From the NCBI GenBank assembly GCA_037576195.1, contig CM075103.1, positions 3,410,001-3,474,000 on the forward strand: a stretch of 64,000 nucleotides of DNA, read 5' to 3'. Of this stretch, positions 1 through 10,930 are shown one piece after another; positions within the stretch are counted from its first letter, which is position 1; each line of letters opens with the position of its first letter. Origin of the DNA: Phytoseiulus persimilis (Eukaryota; Arthropoda; Arachnida; Mesostigmata; Phytoseiidae). A program made the translations under genes and the position numbers. A model generated the notes under the pieces. The model had not been told where the DNA came from. It ran no database searches and saw only the letters and a program-made list of their open reading frames with translations.

Positions 1-163
1 GGGGCCCAAGACCTCAGAGACTGGACGCAACCAAAAAAAATCAGATAGGAAGGGCGGTCGGTGTCACGATGAAAGGGTCTCGGCCATTAGTGGCCCCTTG
101 GATTTTGCACTACTTTTGACAAAAATCGGTCGAATTCAAAAGCTCATATCTCGGCTCCAAGAA
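1..163. other. window edge, no gene seen
   Basis: I see no gene in this short edge. The last 40 bases run into the left arm of the inverted-repeat element that follows and may belong to its end. Confidence 0.3.
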
Positions 164-424
164 GGGCTACAGCGCCGATCGAATTATTTCTGGAAAGCCG
201 AAGAAGAGAGGTATCGGCTCTCTGTGAAGCTGATGGCATACTCGACGTCTGGATCGAAGATGAACGCACACCTTTTAAATCAATGAATTCGAGACAGATG
301 CGAAAATAGATGACGTCAAGTTCGCACTCTGGATTTAAGCTGAATCGAAACGTCACTGAGAGTCGAAGCTTATGCAAAAAAAAAAAATCCAAAAGAAGAG
401 ACGCTCCTTTTTCGCCGGAAATGA
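164..424 (-). repeat. inverted repeat X, left arm
   Basis: This is the reverse complement of 1385-1619 with substitutions and small insertions. Its outer end contains a block (CATATCTCGG, then GGGCTAC, then GCCGAT) that also recurs in diverged form at 46.09 kb, which ties this element to the 46-kb foldback. Confidence 0.6.
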
Positions 425-496
425 TTTGTTTTCCTGGACTTTCCCGCCCCTCCCCGGAAAAAACGCCCTTGATGGCTCCAGCGAAATACGTGATCT

Positions 497-1054
497 TTAT
501 CTGCCAGCATCACTCTCTCCCAAGCCTGTCTTCCCCTCTGAGGGTATGATGAGATCGGTCAAAGCTTCCGCTGGGCTCAGAATTGATGTGAGGTGCCTAG
601 CTTGAGCTAGGCAGAAGACTGAGGCCGCAACGTGCGAACAGTAGCCGACTGTTCGGGCTCCGCTAGGGCACTCACACCAATAGCGTCCGATCCCTTCTAC
701 GCTGTCTCTCCCGGGCTCGTAGTCGATGTCGACGCGATAAGTTGTGCGTTCCCTGTGATGCGACCTGATTTCGAGACCGACGACGGTCGGTGCTTCTTTG
801 ATGAGCGTCATGTTGACGTTGTTAACGGCGTCCATCGCTTCCGCCAAGTAGGGGAAAGCCAAATTGATTTGGTATGGTCCGGAAGTCAGAAGCAGGAGGT
901 GGTCTCTCATCAGCTCCGCGAAGTCAGTGAGCTGTTTGGAGGAAATTCTCTCGAGAGCCGACGGTCCGCGATTCCACCCTGCGCGAAGGACTTCCTCTCC
1001 GAGATCATTTCAGAGAGCCTGGAGTCGCTCCATGTGATCGATGATCTCGGAAGA
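497..1054 (-). pseudogene. SWIM zinc-finger protein, copy A, with an in-frame stop
   Basis: This minus-strand frame contains a SWIM-type zinc-binding motif, CxCx(n)CxH, seen as WCECPSGARTVGYCSHVA about 60 residues before the stop. SWIM motifs are zinc-binding modules of about 25 residues. Proteins with the local pattern GxRTVGxCSH followed by a hydrophobic stretch are, as far as I recall, amplified in invertebrate genomes and behave like transposon passengers; that family assignment is from memory. Reading upstream in the same frame, the sequence continues past the methionine at 910 to a possible ATG at about 1054, but a TGA interrupts it after about 15 codons, so the longer protein is broken. 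The intact part is 137 residues. Its position between inverted repeats supports a mobile-element origin. I see no catalytic domain. Confidence 0.55.
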
Positions 1055-1384
1055 CATGTTACTCTCCCATCATGATCGCTGGCCAAACCGGTTTTTCAGG
1101 TCACCGGGTAACTCGGCAAAGCGAACGGACTTTCGGTAGGGATCTGTTGACGACGGTGTGATGCAGCATTTTATATCGCTGAGCGGAATCTGTTTCCTCT
1201 AGCCTTTCATCGCGGGCATCAATACGTTGAAATCCAACTCGCGCATGTGTGTCACAGCATACCGAAAGCCACTACCGACGATGAGAACATCCTTCCGCCT
1301 CAGTAGACCTAGATTCTGATCCTGTAAAACTTGGGACGGGGCGTCGGAAAAAATGGGAGTGTCGGTCAAACAAAAAAACGTTTT

Positions 1385-1619
1385 TTCGGCGATAAAAAGA
1401 AACGCCTATATACTTTTTTTTGGCATAACCTCTGACTCTCCGTGACCTTCCGATCCAGCGAAACTACAGAGTGCGCACTCGACGCTATCTATTTTCGCAT
1501 CTGTCTCGAATTCATCAATTTTGAAGGTATGCATTCATCTTCGATCCAAACGACATCCATGCGATTCGATAGCTGTCTTCTTGAGCTTTAAAAAAATGAC
1601 TCGATCGGCGCTGTAACCC
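1385..1619 (+). repeat. inverted repeat X, right arm
   Basis: This arm pairs with 164-424 in inverted orientation. Directly after its end the sequence runs into a second, different inverted-repeat arm (Y) without any visible spacer. Confidence 0.6.
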
Positions 1620-1623
1620 ATAG

Positions 1624-2027
1624 ACCCGTGGTTAAGCGCGTTCGGAAGCTGGATAAATACATGTTGATTCGAACTGCATGAAGCTTTTTCCTGACGAGAG
1701 CCAACCGATTTTAGAGTCAAAACATGGAATTCTTCGTTCTGCGCGACGGCGGACTGTTGTCGAGGATACCCGGGACCTTATTCGACCGTCTCACTGGAAA
1801 GCCTCCTCTGAGTTAATGATTCAGGTAAGTGATCCCATAGGAGTTGTTGGCGCCGAGAAGGGCCGTTCTTTGTTCCTGAGAAGAGCCGTTTCGCAATCCT
1901 TCGCAATCCTTCGCAATCCCCATCATCAGTGACTTACTCGATGACTGGAACAATCGACCGATTTTGAAGAAGTAAGTCAGATGGTCGGCTGGTCTGAGGA
2001 CTCTCGACAGATATCGCGCGTGGTAAA
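1624..2027 (+). repeat. inverted repeat Y, left arm
   Basis: This is the inverted partner of 2865-3496. The last 100 bases, read on the minus strand, encode the tail of a SWIM protein (ARYLSRVLRPADHLT), almost the same as the plus-strand copy ending at 2973, so the arm includes coding sequence. It also contains ATTCAG followed by GTAAGTGATCCCAT, a splice-donor-like string that the other arm keeps as GTGAGTGATCCCAT. Confidence 0.6.
1890..1919 (+). repeat. three tandem copies of a 10-base unit
   Basis: TTCGCAATCC is repeated three times in direct succession inside the left Y arm. The right arm lacks the expansion, so it arose after the arms diverged. Confidence 0.85.
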
Positions 2028-2040
2028 GACTAGTTATTCC
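1930..2040 (-). pseudogene. SWIM protein C-terminal fragment, copy B
   Basis: The minus strand encodes about 35 residues that match, with few changes, the region after the zinc motif of the plus-strand copy at 2418-2973. The zinc-binding cysteines and everything upstream are missing, so this is a truncated copy at the inner edge of the left Y arm. Confidence 0.5.
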
Positions 2041-2417
2041 CGTCTGTCTCAACTCTGAAGGATGCAGACACAGCGAAGATTTTTCTAGCACAGGCCCGAG
2101 GACTTTCTTGAGAGAGGTGATCATTGCTCCGAGGATCGGGGTTCCCGGGACGTGTAGGAAAACTTGGAGCTCAGAGGTTATGTCGTCTGCATGCCAGTCT
2201 GCAGAAGCGATGGTAACCAGTTAACAGCGGCTCACGCAAACGAGTCTCGCTTCGTGACGAATATCGGGTGGGTTCTCGAGGCAGTTGATGGTTTCCTCGA
2301 ACGAGAACACCGATTCTTTGATTACCGGGTCGACAATAACATGCTCTCCAAGGTCGGAAGCTTGTTCAGAATCACCTGAATTACGTTTATGGCAAGCGTC
2401 CAAGGTCGGATGGCACC

Positions 2418-2973
2418 ATGCTCAATGAGATGGTCGCACGCATGTTACGACTGAAGGACGCGCTGAATACGTTGGGCGAAGACATCCGAGATAACCACTG
2501 GAACATAGTCCGGAGACCATGGACCGCGGTAGACTCCGCCTTCATCCTCGGTTTCCCAAGACTGACTGATAGAGAGCTCAAGATATTTTTCACTCTAACG
2601 TATCAGCTGGGCCAGTCTGTGTCGTATCATGCGAAGATGCGGGCGATGAGACCATCTCAGAGAATCTTTGGTACCACGGCGACAGAAGCAACATCCTCAA
2701 ACTGAAAATCCCGTCTCGTCGAAGGAAAGTAACGGTGCTACATCGACTCTGCTGGAGACTCGATCGGTTCCGCAGGAATCCGGCGCGATTATTGCGAGTG
2801 CCGCAGCGGAAATCGAACTGCAGGCTGCTGTTCGCATGTGGCGGCCGTCATCTACTATCTCCCCCAAGCACGATATCTGTCGAGAGTCCTCAGACCAGGC
2901 GATCACCTGACATCACTCTTCAAAGATCGGTTCATGGTTCCAGTCATCGAGGAAGTCACTGATGATGAAGATT
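2418..2973 (+). pseudogene. SWIM zinc-finger protein, copy C, broken by frameshifts
   Basis: Three successive plus-strand frames join into one protein-like sequence related to copy A. The first segment (2418 to about 2640) contains RLTDRELKIFFTLTYQLGQS. A second frame, from about 2690, gives KLKIPSRRRKVTV. The third frame, ending at the stop at 2971-2973, holds the SWIM motif as YCECRSGNRTAGCCSHVAAV followed by IYYLPQARYLS. At least two frame changes and a TAA separate the segments, so no full-length product can be made. Copy A shows the same order (helical region, basic strand, SWIM motif, ARYL/ARHL tail). It is probably a decayed transposon passenger gene; I see no transposase domain. Confidence 0.6.
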
Positions 2974-3496
2974 GACAAGGGATTGCGTCACGTGCAGTGT
3001 CGAACTGATGCGCCGGCTCCACCATGCAGGCCAGAAGGAGGCCCTTCTCAGGGCCGAGAAGGCCCTTATGGTCAAAGAAACGGCTCTCTTCGGGGACAAA
3101 GAACGGCCCTCCTCGGGGCCAACAGCTCTTATGGGATCACTCACCTGAATCATCAACTCAGCGGAGGCATCCAACTCAGAGGCTCGAATGAGTTCCAGGA
3201 TGATCTAGACAACAGTCCCCTGGGAACGGGCGTTCTTATTAGAAAAACCGAACAGTATAACAACGAACGATGTCTGAACTGAACGGTTCCTGCTCGAGCA
3301 GCCCGCACGTTAGAGAGGATACCAAAGAAACTGGTCTCCTCCCGCCGTCGCGCAGAAACTTTTCGAATAAAAAATACCGAAAAATACCATGTTTGGGCTC
3401 CGAAATGGGTTGGTTCTCATCGACAAAAAGCTTCATGCAGTTCGCATCAACATATTTTTACAAAGTTCTCAAACACGCTAAACCACGAGTCTCTTG
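2865..3496 (-). repeat. inverted repeat Y, right arm
   Basis: This is the reverse complement of 1624-2027 with an extra internal segment of roughly 200 bases. It overlaps the 3' end of SWIM copy C and extends past its stop codon. Confidence 0.6.
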
Positions 3497-3519
3497 CATT
3501 CTCCGTTATTGCACGGCAA

Positions 3520-4535
3520 CCGTTGGAAGACTGTCAATCCTCTCGGCGATTTCCGGCGGCTCGTCTTTCTTCCGCATGGATCGGAGGCAATCGAGGGCAA
3601 TCTGAGAGATCCAAATATGGCAGAATGAGTCACTCTGAGGGAGGTATCGAACCGAACATCAGGACTCAGGAATCTGGGTCGAGCCTGGAAACCTCCTCAT
3701 TCCGCTGTGCCGTTTATCGATCTTGAATCAAAGGGCTCATCTGCTGGAGACCTAGTATCCTCGTTCACGGTCCGAACAGAATCAATATGTTCAATCGATT
3801 CCTCAAGTTCAACCACAACTCGTCAACTCCAATGATGAGAAATCTGTTTCTCCGTCTCGAATACCCAGAGTTGTATGATTTTAAGGAGCGTGTTTTACAG
3901 TTCCTCCTAGGCTGTGTAGCTCCGTACGGAAGTCCAAACAACCGACTGCGACCACACCCTGTATTTACGACGCGGCACACGATAGTCAAGACTACGCGTC
4001 GACCTGATTGTTCCCGCGATGATGTCAATCTTCGTAACTTGTGACTGCTTCGGGCTCCCCTCACTTCGGTGACGACATACTCCACTCTCTCGGTACTGAT
4101 ATTCTGAGCGTCGAGTCTCATCTTGCTTCTTTGATATTCTCACGGGATCGAGCGATGTCTTCGCTTCTGGCTCAACTTATTGTTGCCAGGAAAACACGGT
4201 TGCACGCAAATCACCTCCGAACTTTGTAGGTGCACCGGAAAATCCCACAGAGAGTCCAAAGAAAGCGACGCCGTTGGTGATTTCGTTCTAGCTTCCGACG
4301 CTGGACTCGCGGCTCACTAGGTCTCGCGGAGGGCGAACAGGCAGGACTACGAAGGGCCGTCTATATGCCAGCGGAGACACATTGCTCCAGGAATCAGCGC
4401 CGAACCCGGCTACGCGAAACTACCTGAAGAACTTCCGTAAGCGGGACCAATCAATTGACGCACGCCATATTATATCGATAACGATAGGTATTACTTCCCA
4501 AGCTCGGAATGATCCTGAAGGTTGGAGGTTGTAGA
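3520..4535. other. no gene recognised
   Basis: Only short open frames that overlap on both strands are present. I found no motif, splice-bounded exon or repeat that I can support. Confidence 0.3.
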
Positions 4536-4760
4536 TTAGTTCATCCCATCTGTGTCGACCTCGAGTTTCCCGAGGCATAAAACGTTGCTTGTCGAGACGA
4601 ATTTGACCGGCTCGCTCCAGCGCTTGGCGGGTGTCTCCTTTTCACGAGTTCTCACGTTCAGTCCCTGTATGGCGTTTAGGAATCGTCTTAGTTCTGCGGG
4701 GGCCTGCAGTCTAAAGCTGCTTTCAAGACCAGTAATACGAAGTGGAACCAGAATGGACAA
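4536..4760 (-). CDS. unidentified open frame, possible exon or small protein
   Basis: An ATG-initiated frame of 74 codons on the minus strand reads like protein, with an amphipathic stretch (APAELRRFLNAIQGLNVRTR) and a mixed-charge tail. I do not recognise a family, signal peptide or membrane segment. An open frame on the opposite strand covers the same bases but is serine- and arginine-rich, as shadow frames usually are. It could equally be chance or a decayed element; support is codon look only. Confidence 0.2.
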   Translation of the reverse strand: MSILVPLRITGLESSFRLQAPAELRRFLNAIQGLNVRTREKETPAKRWSEPVKFVSTSNVLCLGKLEVDTDGMN

Positions 4761-4789
4761 GGAACTGATGGGAAGATTGGGTACTTAAG

Positions 4790-5615
4790 CTAGCGGAGCA
4801 CCTCGAAACGGGACCCAGTAGTTCAGGCTGCAACGATGTTCTCTCCCCATCTCCAATTTCTTCCCGGGGTTTCGCTGGTACATAGTTATTTTCTTCTTCT
4901 GATGTTGTTAACGCTTGCTATCTGTCGCTGCCGTCGTTGACTCCCCGGAAACGACCGTCAGCAAAGATAAGAAAACAATTACCCGCCCCACCTGTGAGAT
5001 GAATTCTCCCCCAAGACCACTCCTTGAGCACTCGAGTCGGGCGAGGCGTCGAATTTCCATGAAAACATTCCCAAACGACCAAGCTACCGTCAGACCGATC
5101 CCCGTGTTTGTTTTCTGCCTCCTTCCGCCTCCGCTCGAGAGTGTCGGTGGCCTGGAACTGAAGACATCATCGGTTTATTGATTTGATTTCATTGGATCTT
5201 ATATATGCACATATGTTCCCTTCCATTCCAGGGGTGAATTGTATCGCGTTTACAGATCGCATTGTTCTCTCATCGCCATAGGATATAGAGTACAAATTGT
5301 TCGCGACTGACAAGATGGGAGCTGCTTACTAGTTCAAAGCCGAACTCTGAGCAGTCTGGGATCACTGATGAGTGTCGACATGAGAAATGAAAACGAATAA
5401 CATTCATACCAGTCGGGAAATAATTTCCGAGTTTCACAACTCAAGATCGCATCCTCTCGAAGAATGATTCGTGCTTTTTTCGGGAACCTTTCCTAACTCT
5501 CTGAATCCCAGCCATCCGAAAGTCCACATCCGACCGAGCATTTGGATGTCGACGTCAGGAACTTTGCTGAGGTTAATTAGATTCGTCTCTTAGTCTTACT
5601 CCTCACAGACATTCT
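4790..5615. other. no gene recognised
   Basis: I see nothing supportable. There is a TA-rich patch with TTATATATGCACATATG near 5200 but no gene beside it to which it could serve as a promoter. Confidence 0.3.
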
Positions 5616-5619
5616 ACAG

Positions 5620-7150
5620 GTCCTGCGGAAGTTGACTTCAGAGCTTTCCGTGATTCGCGGCGATCACAATTCACTGAAAAAAAAAACTTCGCTGAGCCAA
5701 TCCTCCCTAGATTGGTGCAGTCGGTCGCAATCGTGTGCATGGGACCGTTTCGAGACGGGGTCCTTCTCTGCCACCTCACATGAAAACACGGAAACCGCGA
5801 AAACAACAATGTATATATGAGCATCAGGCACCGTACGATGCCTGGATGAGCGCCGCCATTCAGGGCCCGAGCGTCCGAGGCCGAGAAGTCTTGGAGATAT
5901 CTCGAGGCCGAAATGACCAGCCTGAAATGTCATATACCAGAGTCTATCGTGAGGAGCGAAAATTCCAGCTTCCACAAAGCAGCCCATGAGCGGTAGTTCA
6001 ACCCCACCGGATATAGAAGGAGGAGTACCGTGGAGAAACCTGTCGTGGAACGTTCCGATCAGCCTTTCAGCCCGATGATGCGCTCATGACGCGTACGTGG
6101 AATGTTACCCTGATCGTTCAAGTTGCCGATCACGAGATGAGAGGATACGAAAACTCGAAGCTGTTGTGAGGTGTGGTCGGCGGTCAAAAGAGCCGCTGAG
6201 GTCTCGGGAATGACTGAAGGCTCGAACGAGCTCTCTTTTTTTGCCACTGGTTCGGAGTTTGTCTATGTAACCAATCAGACCGCGTGGTTCTCCTTCCTTT
6301 CGAAGACCTTTGGAGCACTTTGGGCAGAGTTTAACTGGGAGGAGTGGGTTTCGCTGCCGCGTTGTTTTGAGTCTCGACCCCTGATCGGGGGTCAGTCGAG
6401 CTAGACGAAGAAAAGTCAGATCGACTTGGGGAATGACAGAACAGTTCCTCTCTCTAGTCGTGACGGGGATTTACGGTAAACACACAGACAGTCATCATTT
6501 GCGATAATGAACTTCCGTCATGATCGGGAGACGCTCCACGCTGGTATTATGCGTGGATTCGATTGGTATAGTGAACTTCCTCGCAAGCTTCGACCAGCCC
6601 ACCTCGGTCACATTTGGTGGTTTGGGAACACTTCGATGATCGAAACAATCCTCTATGGTATCACGACTTTTCCGACCGGCACCCGAATCAGGGAGGAATC
6701 GTTTCATTGTTCGCTGCGAGGTCAATTTGTTGTCTGAAAGTGAGTATCAGATACATGAATCTGACTGGAGCACTCGAGCTACTGAACGCGCTCCCTGGTG
6801 CTGGGCTCCAGGCGTATAGATAGCGTGAGGGACACCCTGTACGACTCGATAGGGCTGCTTCAACGCACACGAGTACAAAATGAACTGACTGAGGGCCACT
6901 TTACAGGCCATCTACCGGCATCGAGTTTCCTTTAACACCTTCTTTCGTTGGGCTTAATTTTCAGTGTCTTCAGCACCGTCTTCAGTGAACGTCTGACAAA
7001 GGACGAATTACGATGAGAACGAACCCCTTTCTCCTTAAAATTTGACGATCTCCGGGCCAGCTTCTTGGGACAGCGGAAGTCCGTTCCAGATCGGGTGAGG
7101 TCCGGATTTCAAGCCGTTCGGTACGTCGGGATCTTTGCTCGTCGTGGTCG
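5620..7150. other. overlapping open frames on both strands, no call
   Basis: A plus-strand frame at 5620-5820 follows a fair splice acceptor (ATTCTACAG), but a 107-codon minus-strand frame (5664-5987) covers the same bases and looks equally plausible. Neither has a recognisable domain. The rest of the interval has only short frames. Confidence 0.25.
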
Positions 7151-7153
7151 GTA

Positions 7154-8058
7154 TTGTGCACGTTTGGTGTTGATCCGGTGCCGCCCGAATGTCGCCGGGA
7201 ACATCCATCGGCTCGGAACGAAAACCGTATGTCTCCGGGGAGCTTCATTGCTCCTCCAAACAGAGTCCATAACAAATGGGATTCTCCGATGTTCGAAGAA
7301 GTCCGGCTCATGGTGCTACTCACGAAGCTTGAAGTCAATCGCGAGGACGGAATATTGCTCGGGTCGCTGTCAGGGGTCCCCTACGAGCTTCTCTTCTCGA
7401 GTGAAGCACGTATTCTTTGATGAGGCTCCCGGTATTAATATCTCGTTTGATTATGCGGAAATTGGCGAGCTCCCATGGGAGCCGTACCCTTTGAAGTATT
7501 ATGGCTTCCTCAGGCCCGCTCCTACCACTCTCGTTACTCTACTCATTTTTCCTGGAGAACAGGCTTCTTCGGGTGATGAAAAGCACTTTTGAAAGTAACT
7601 TAGTCCATCGCACGGTCGGCTACACACTGCTGCAGCATCGATATTTCCGAATGATCCAAAAGACCCCTCGCGACGTCGTGGATGAAGGGTGACTCCTTGA
7701 GAGCAACGACGATTTCACTCTTTGCGAAACGGTCGTGCGCCGCGAAATCGTTCAACTTCGAGAAAATTTTACCCAGAGACTCGCTACTCTCGAAGAGCCT
7801 CCAACCTGTTGGTCGCCCGCTCTTCGATCACGGATTGAGGTTGTGGAAGGAAAAGTTTTCGGCGACTTTCGTTCCAGCCGATATCGTTGGGTCGTCTTCA
7901 AATCGGAGGAGGAGGGCGCCTTCAGCCCATCATGCGATCGAGAACGATGCAACCGCCGCGACTCCGGTGCGATTCGAAAGAATAAGGAATCCTCCCGGAG
8001 CGGGAGCAATTTCGGAATGAGCCACTTGAGGAAAGATGAATTCCCGCGGCCGAACTGA
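7154..8058 (+). pseudogene. broken coding stretch, unidentified
   Basis: Protein-like sequence runs along the plus strand in successive frames: 7154-7420 (MFEEVRLMVLLTKLEVNRED), then another frame up to 7592 (FDYAEIGELPWEPYPLKYYG), then a third frame from about 7501 to 8058 interrupted by one TGA at 7690-7692. The last part includes VVEGKVFGDF followed about 10 residues later by VVFK, an arrangement that faintly recalls a kinase glycine-rich loop and ATP-binding lysine; the haspin-like gene at 20 kb has VFGEL and MVKII at comparable places. That resemblance is weak and I would not name a family on it. Two frame changes and a stop indicate a pseudogene, unless short introns that I cannot place remove them. 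Confidence 0.3.
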
Positions 8059-8059
8059 A

Positions 8060-10630
8060 GAGACGACATCGCATCCTGACGGAGTCGAATGTTGACGAAA
8101 CTTAGCGAGTAGTAAGGGAACCGATGCTCGTGTGTTTCCGTTTGAGGACACTTTTTCCCGGCGAAATGCCAGGAAACCCTGGGAGAACTGAGGAAGTCTG
8201 GATGCAACAATTTCTTCTCGGGAGAGGACCATTCAAAATACAAACCAGTGAGACCAAATCTACAGATATCGGAACTTTTTCAACATCCGTGGATGACAGG
8301 CTGCAACATTCACTGATGAGTCACCCTGATGTGTTCCCTGTCAGTTTCCTCAGTCTTGGAACGGACTGCGTTCCCATCGAGCAGTGAAGGTAAATTCATC
8401 CACTTCAAAATAAGGGAAACGAATGAAAAAGTCTCAGGGGTGAGATGAATCATCGGAACGGGCTCACGAATGATACTCCGTTGTTTTAGATCATCTTACG
8501 TCGTGGTTTCCGTCATCATGGTGTTAGGTAAGAGGAAATGTTGAAGCACATCCCGTCGAGCTCGCTATGCTGGAACTCCTGTCATAAGACCTTACCGTCA
8601 ATCCCCGACCGTCACGCGGGAAAGTCTGGATTTGAGTAAGGAAGTCAGACCCCGACTTGCCCAAGATGTTTAGCTCGTTACTGCCCGAAGGCCTCGCTTC
8701 GAGCTCCAATACCCTCATTCGAAATCGTTCCCTATCAGCAGCGCACATGATCATGCCCGCACTCGGGGTGGGCTCTCGCGGACTGCTGATAAGCATTCGT
8801 GTTGTTGTGCAAGTTGAGCAACCAGCCATCCTTGGAATGGAGCGCAGAACAAGTTGTCACATCGCCCTTGTTGCCGGCGGGCATTCAGACTCTTGCCTCA
8901 AAGTCTATCCTGATGATAAGTGGGCGAGCATCGGAATTCAAGAATGGCGGCGTTCCCATTTTCACTGGGGCATTTACTGTGTCTGGTGATTATCTCCAAG
9001 AAATCATCAGAATCGAATTCTCGATCCACGCGAAACGAGGATGGAGAGGAAAATTCCCGACAGGCTAAGAATTAAAGTCGTACCGGCTCGCTAGTAGGAA
9101 AATCGAATTTTCCGAGTGGTGGACCGGGGTCAACGGGAGCTCCGGCGATGAGGGAATGTTGGTTAAAAGTGACCAGTTGAAACGAGTGTATCTGCTGCCA
9201 GGAACGAGGGAAACGTGGAGATTCCTGGAGAAATCTTAGTTGGTCGGGATCTGATGAGGTTGGAATGATGGCAACGAGGAGAGGAGAACCGATCGATGAG
9301 ACCGATGGTTTGAATCCAGATGGAACTGTAGCGGGAAGAATTTGAATTCGGAACGGGAAGAGAACTCGGGGAGAAGAGGCAGGGGTCAAGCGCGATTTCA
9401 GAACAAGACGAGATCCAAACAGAGACGAAAGCCCGCACAGGAGAAAAATCCAGGGGCGGAATCAGGAACAGACGACCCAATAAAAGAACGATATTTAGCA
9501 TACCGAAGAACGAGAAGAAATGATACCGTACTTCGCACGAAACAATCATCAGAGGGAGAAGAGTGACTATTTGATGGAACGTTGGAGAAACGGAGCAGCG
9601 GAGGGAAGTGTTGGGATCGGATGCGTTGAGATGGAGGACAGAGGGCTGAGGCCTGGATGGGAAAATCAGTGGCACGGGGGAGAAACTCCTCACCACTGTT
9701 TTCGGCTTTTCGGTCTCGTAGGTGGCTTGACTGTTGCTCGCTCGGTTTCTTTCCTACTAGTTCGCTGGCTCACTCGGTTTACGCGTTGACTAGGAAACAG
9801 GGAACGTCAGAGCGAACGGATTCCAATTTCTCCTCGAGCGGCGGAGCAAGACGTCAGACATACAAATAGCAGACGTTCGGGCCGACCAAGCGACCGCGCG
9901 TTCGGGAGACGAATGGAAGAGGGAACGGTTGCGTGGATGGATAGACTGTAGCAGCAATCCCTCTGAAGGACGACGACGACGACAACGGCCATAAAGCGGG
10001 AGAATTGAAAATCTGAACGGGGAGGGATGAGGGGCAAGTGCAGCGGGACATTCCTCACGTCTGCGCCCTCTCCGTCTTGGTCTTGCGGTTCCCGAGCAGA
10101 GTTATCTCTCCGCTGTCGTTGCGAGGGGCGCAATCACGGGCAACCGAAGAATCGGAACGATAACTGCTGAGAAAATTCACTGGGCGCGACAAAAACAAAC
10201 TCGTTCCAGCATCTAACTCTCGTTCATTCTGCGCTTTAGTATCCTGAAATTGCCGTGCGCCGAACCCGGGCGTTTTTTTTCCTTTCTCTCGGAGTAGGGA
10301 AATCCGACAGGGAAAAACTGATTTTTGAGCTCCCCAGCTTTCAGTTCATTCGAACTGGAAGCGATGGTCGATTTTATGGGGACCCACGACCAGATTGGCC
10401 CGACTTGAACATATGCGGGTCTCGTTCGGTCGTGGTTCTCGTCTCAACCCACATCGCTCAACTTGAGTGATCGGGTAAGGCCTCATGGAGCCGTTCTCTC
10501 GACCAATCGTGGTTAATGACGCTCGACTGAGAGGGCTCCACGTCAGAAGAAGGCGACCTGTGGAGAGAACTCCAATTCGATAATGTAGGACCTCACTCTG
10601 GAAACCTCGTACCGAACTAACCGAACTTGA
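8060..10630. other. no gene recognised; strand-asymmetric purine-rich DNA
   Basis: From about 9060 to 9960 the plus strand is strongly purine-rich, which produces a 177-codon phenylalanine-, serine- and leucine-rich frame on the minus strand (9163-9696) that I take for an artefact of composition. A short CGA run lies at 9970-9983. At 8354-8388 a good acceptor (GTTTCCTCAG) and a donor-like GGTAAA enclose 35 bases, too little to call. Confidence 0.3.
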
Positions 10631-10738
10631 TTCTGAGCAATTGACAGAACCGCTCGATCGCAAGAACAGCTCCTAGCCGATTCCCCTCCGCCAGCTAGAA
10701 ACATTCACCTCCCCTGTTCAAAATCGGAGTCTGCCAGC

Positions 10739-10930
10739 GAATTCCCCAATGAACTTCTGATCCACGGTGACATTGAATTCTTCGGGGAAATTCGCGAAGG
10801 GCGCGAGAAGCGAGCGCCGGAACGCTTGGCACGTTTCGACAAGGTCCGAGGAGTTCCGCTAGTTGGTCTCACTAACAGATACAACGCAGTTGCACTGTGC
10901 GTCGAGTGCGCTCGGCTCACCTCGAGCTGA
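10739..10930 (+). CDS. unidentified open frame, possible terminal exon
   Basis: A frame open from about 10632 to a TGA at 10928-10930 has no ATG but reads like protein in its second half (GDIEFFGEIREGREKRAPER, then ARFDKVRGVPLVGLTNRYNA). The opposite strand carries a typical serine/arginine shadow frame. A possible acceptor, TCTGCCAG, ends at 10738. It conflicts with the possible minus-strand first exon at 10921-10970. Family unknown. Confidence 0.25.
   Translation, partial: EFPNELLIHGDIEFFGEIREGREKRAPERLARFDKVRGVPLVGLTNRYNAVALCVECARLTSS

Larger units (their letters stand above)
164..1619. mobile_element. inverted-repeat element carrying a SWIM-domain remnant
   Basis: The stretch 164-424, read on the minus strand, matches 1385-1619 read on the plus strand over some 240 bases, with clear blocks such as ATCTATTTTCGCATCTGTCT in both arms, including the A/T-rich run at the inner edge of each arm. 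The arms enclose a decayed SWIM zinc-finger coding sequence on the minus strand. An element with long terminal inverted repeats around a coding body is the usual layout of a DNA transposon or foldback element. Element ends and target-site duplications could not be fixed, so the boundaries are those of the visible repeat. I see no transposase core. Confidence 0.6.
1624..3496. mobile_element. second inverted-repeat element with SWIM-domain remnants
   Basis: The stretch 1624-2027 on the plus strand matches 2865-3496 read on the minus strand. Shared blocks include GAACTGCATGAAGCTTTTT near the outer end and CTGAGGACTCTCGACAGATA near the inner end. The right arm holds extra sequence not present in the left. 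Between and within the arms lie a nearly complete plus-strand SWIM pseudogene and the C-terminal part of another copy on the minus strand. This is a palindromic pair of transposon-derived copies that directly abuts the previous element. Confidence 0.6.

Noticed and set aside
9163-9696. 177-codon minus-strand frame
   Set aside because: The plus strand is a purine-rich tract here; the predicted protein is low-complexity Phe/Ser/Leu/Pro and has no motif. A composition artefact.
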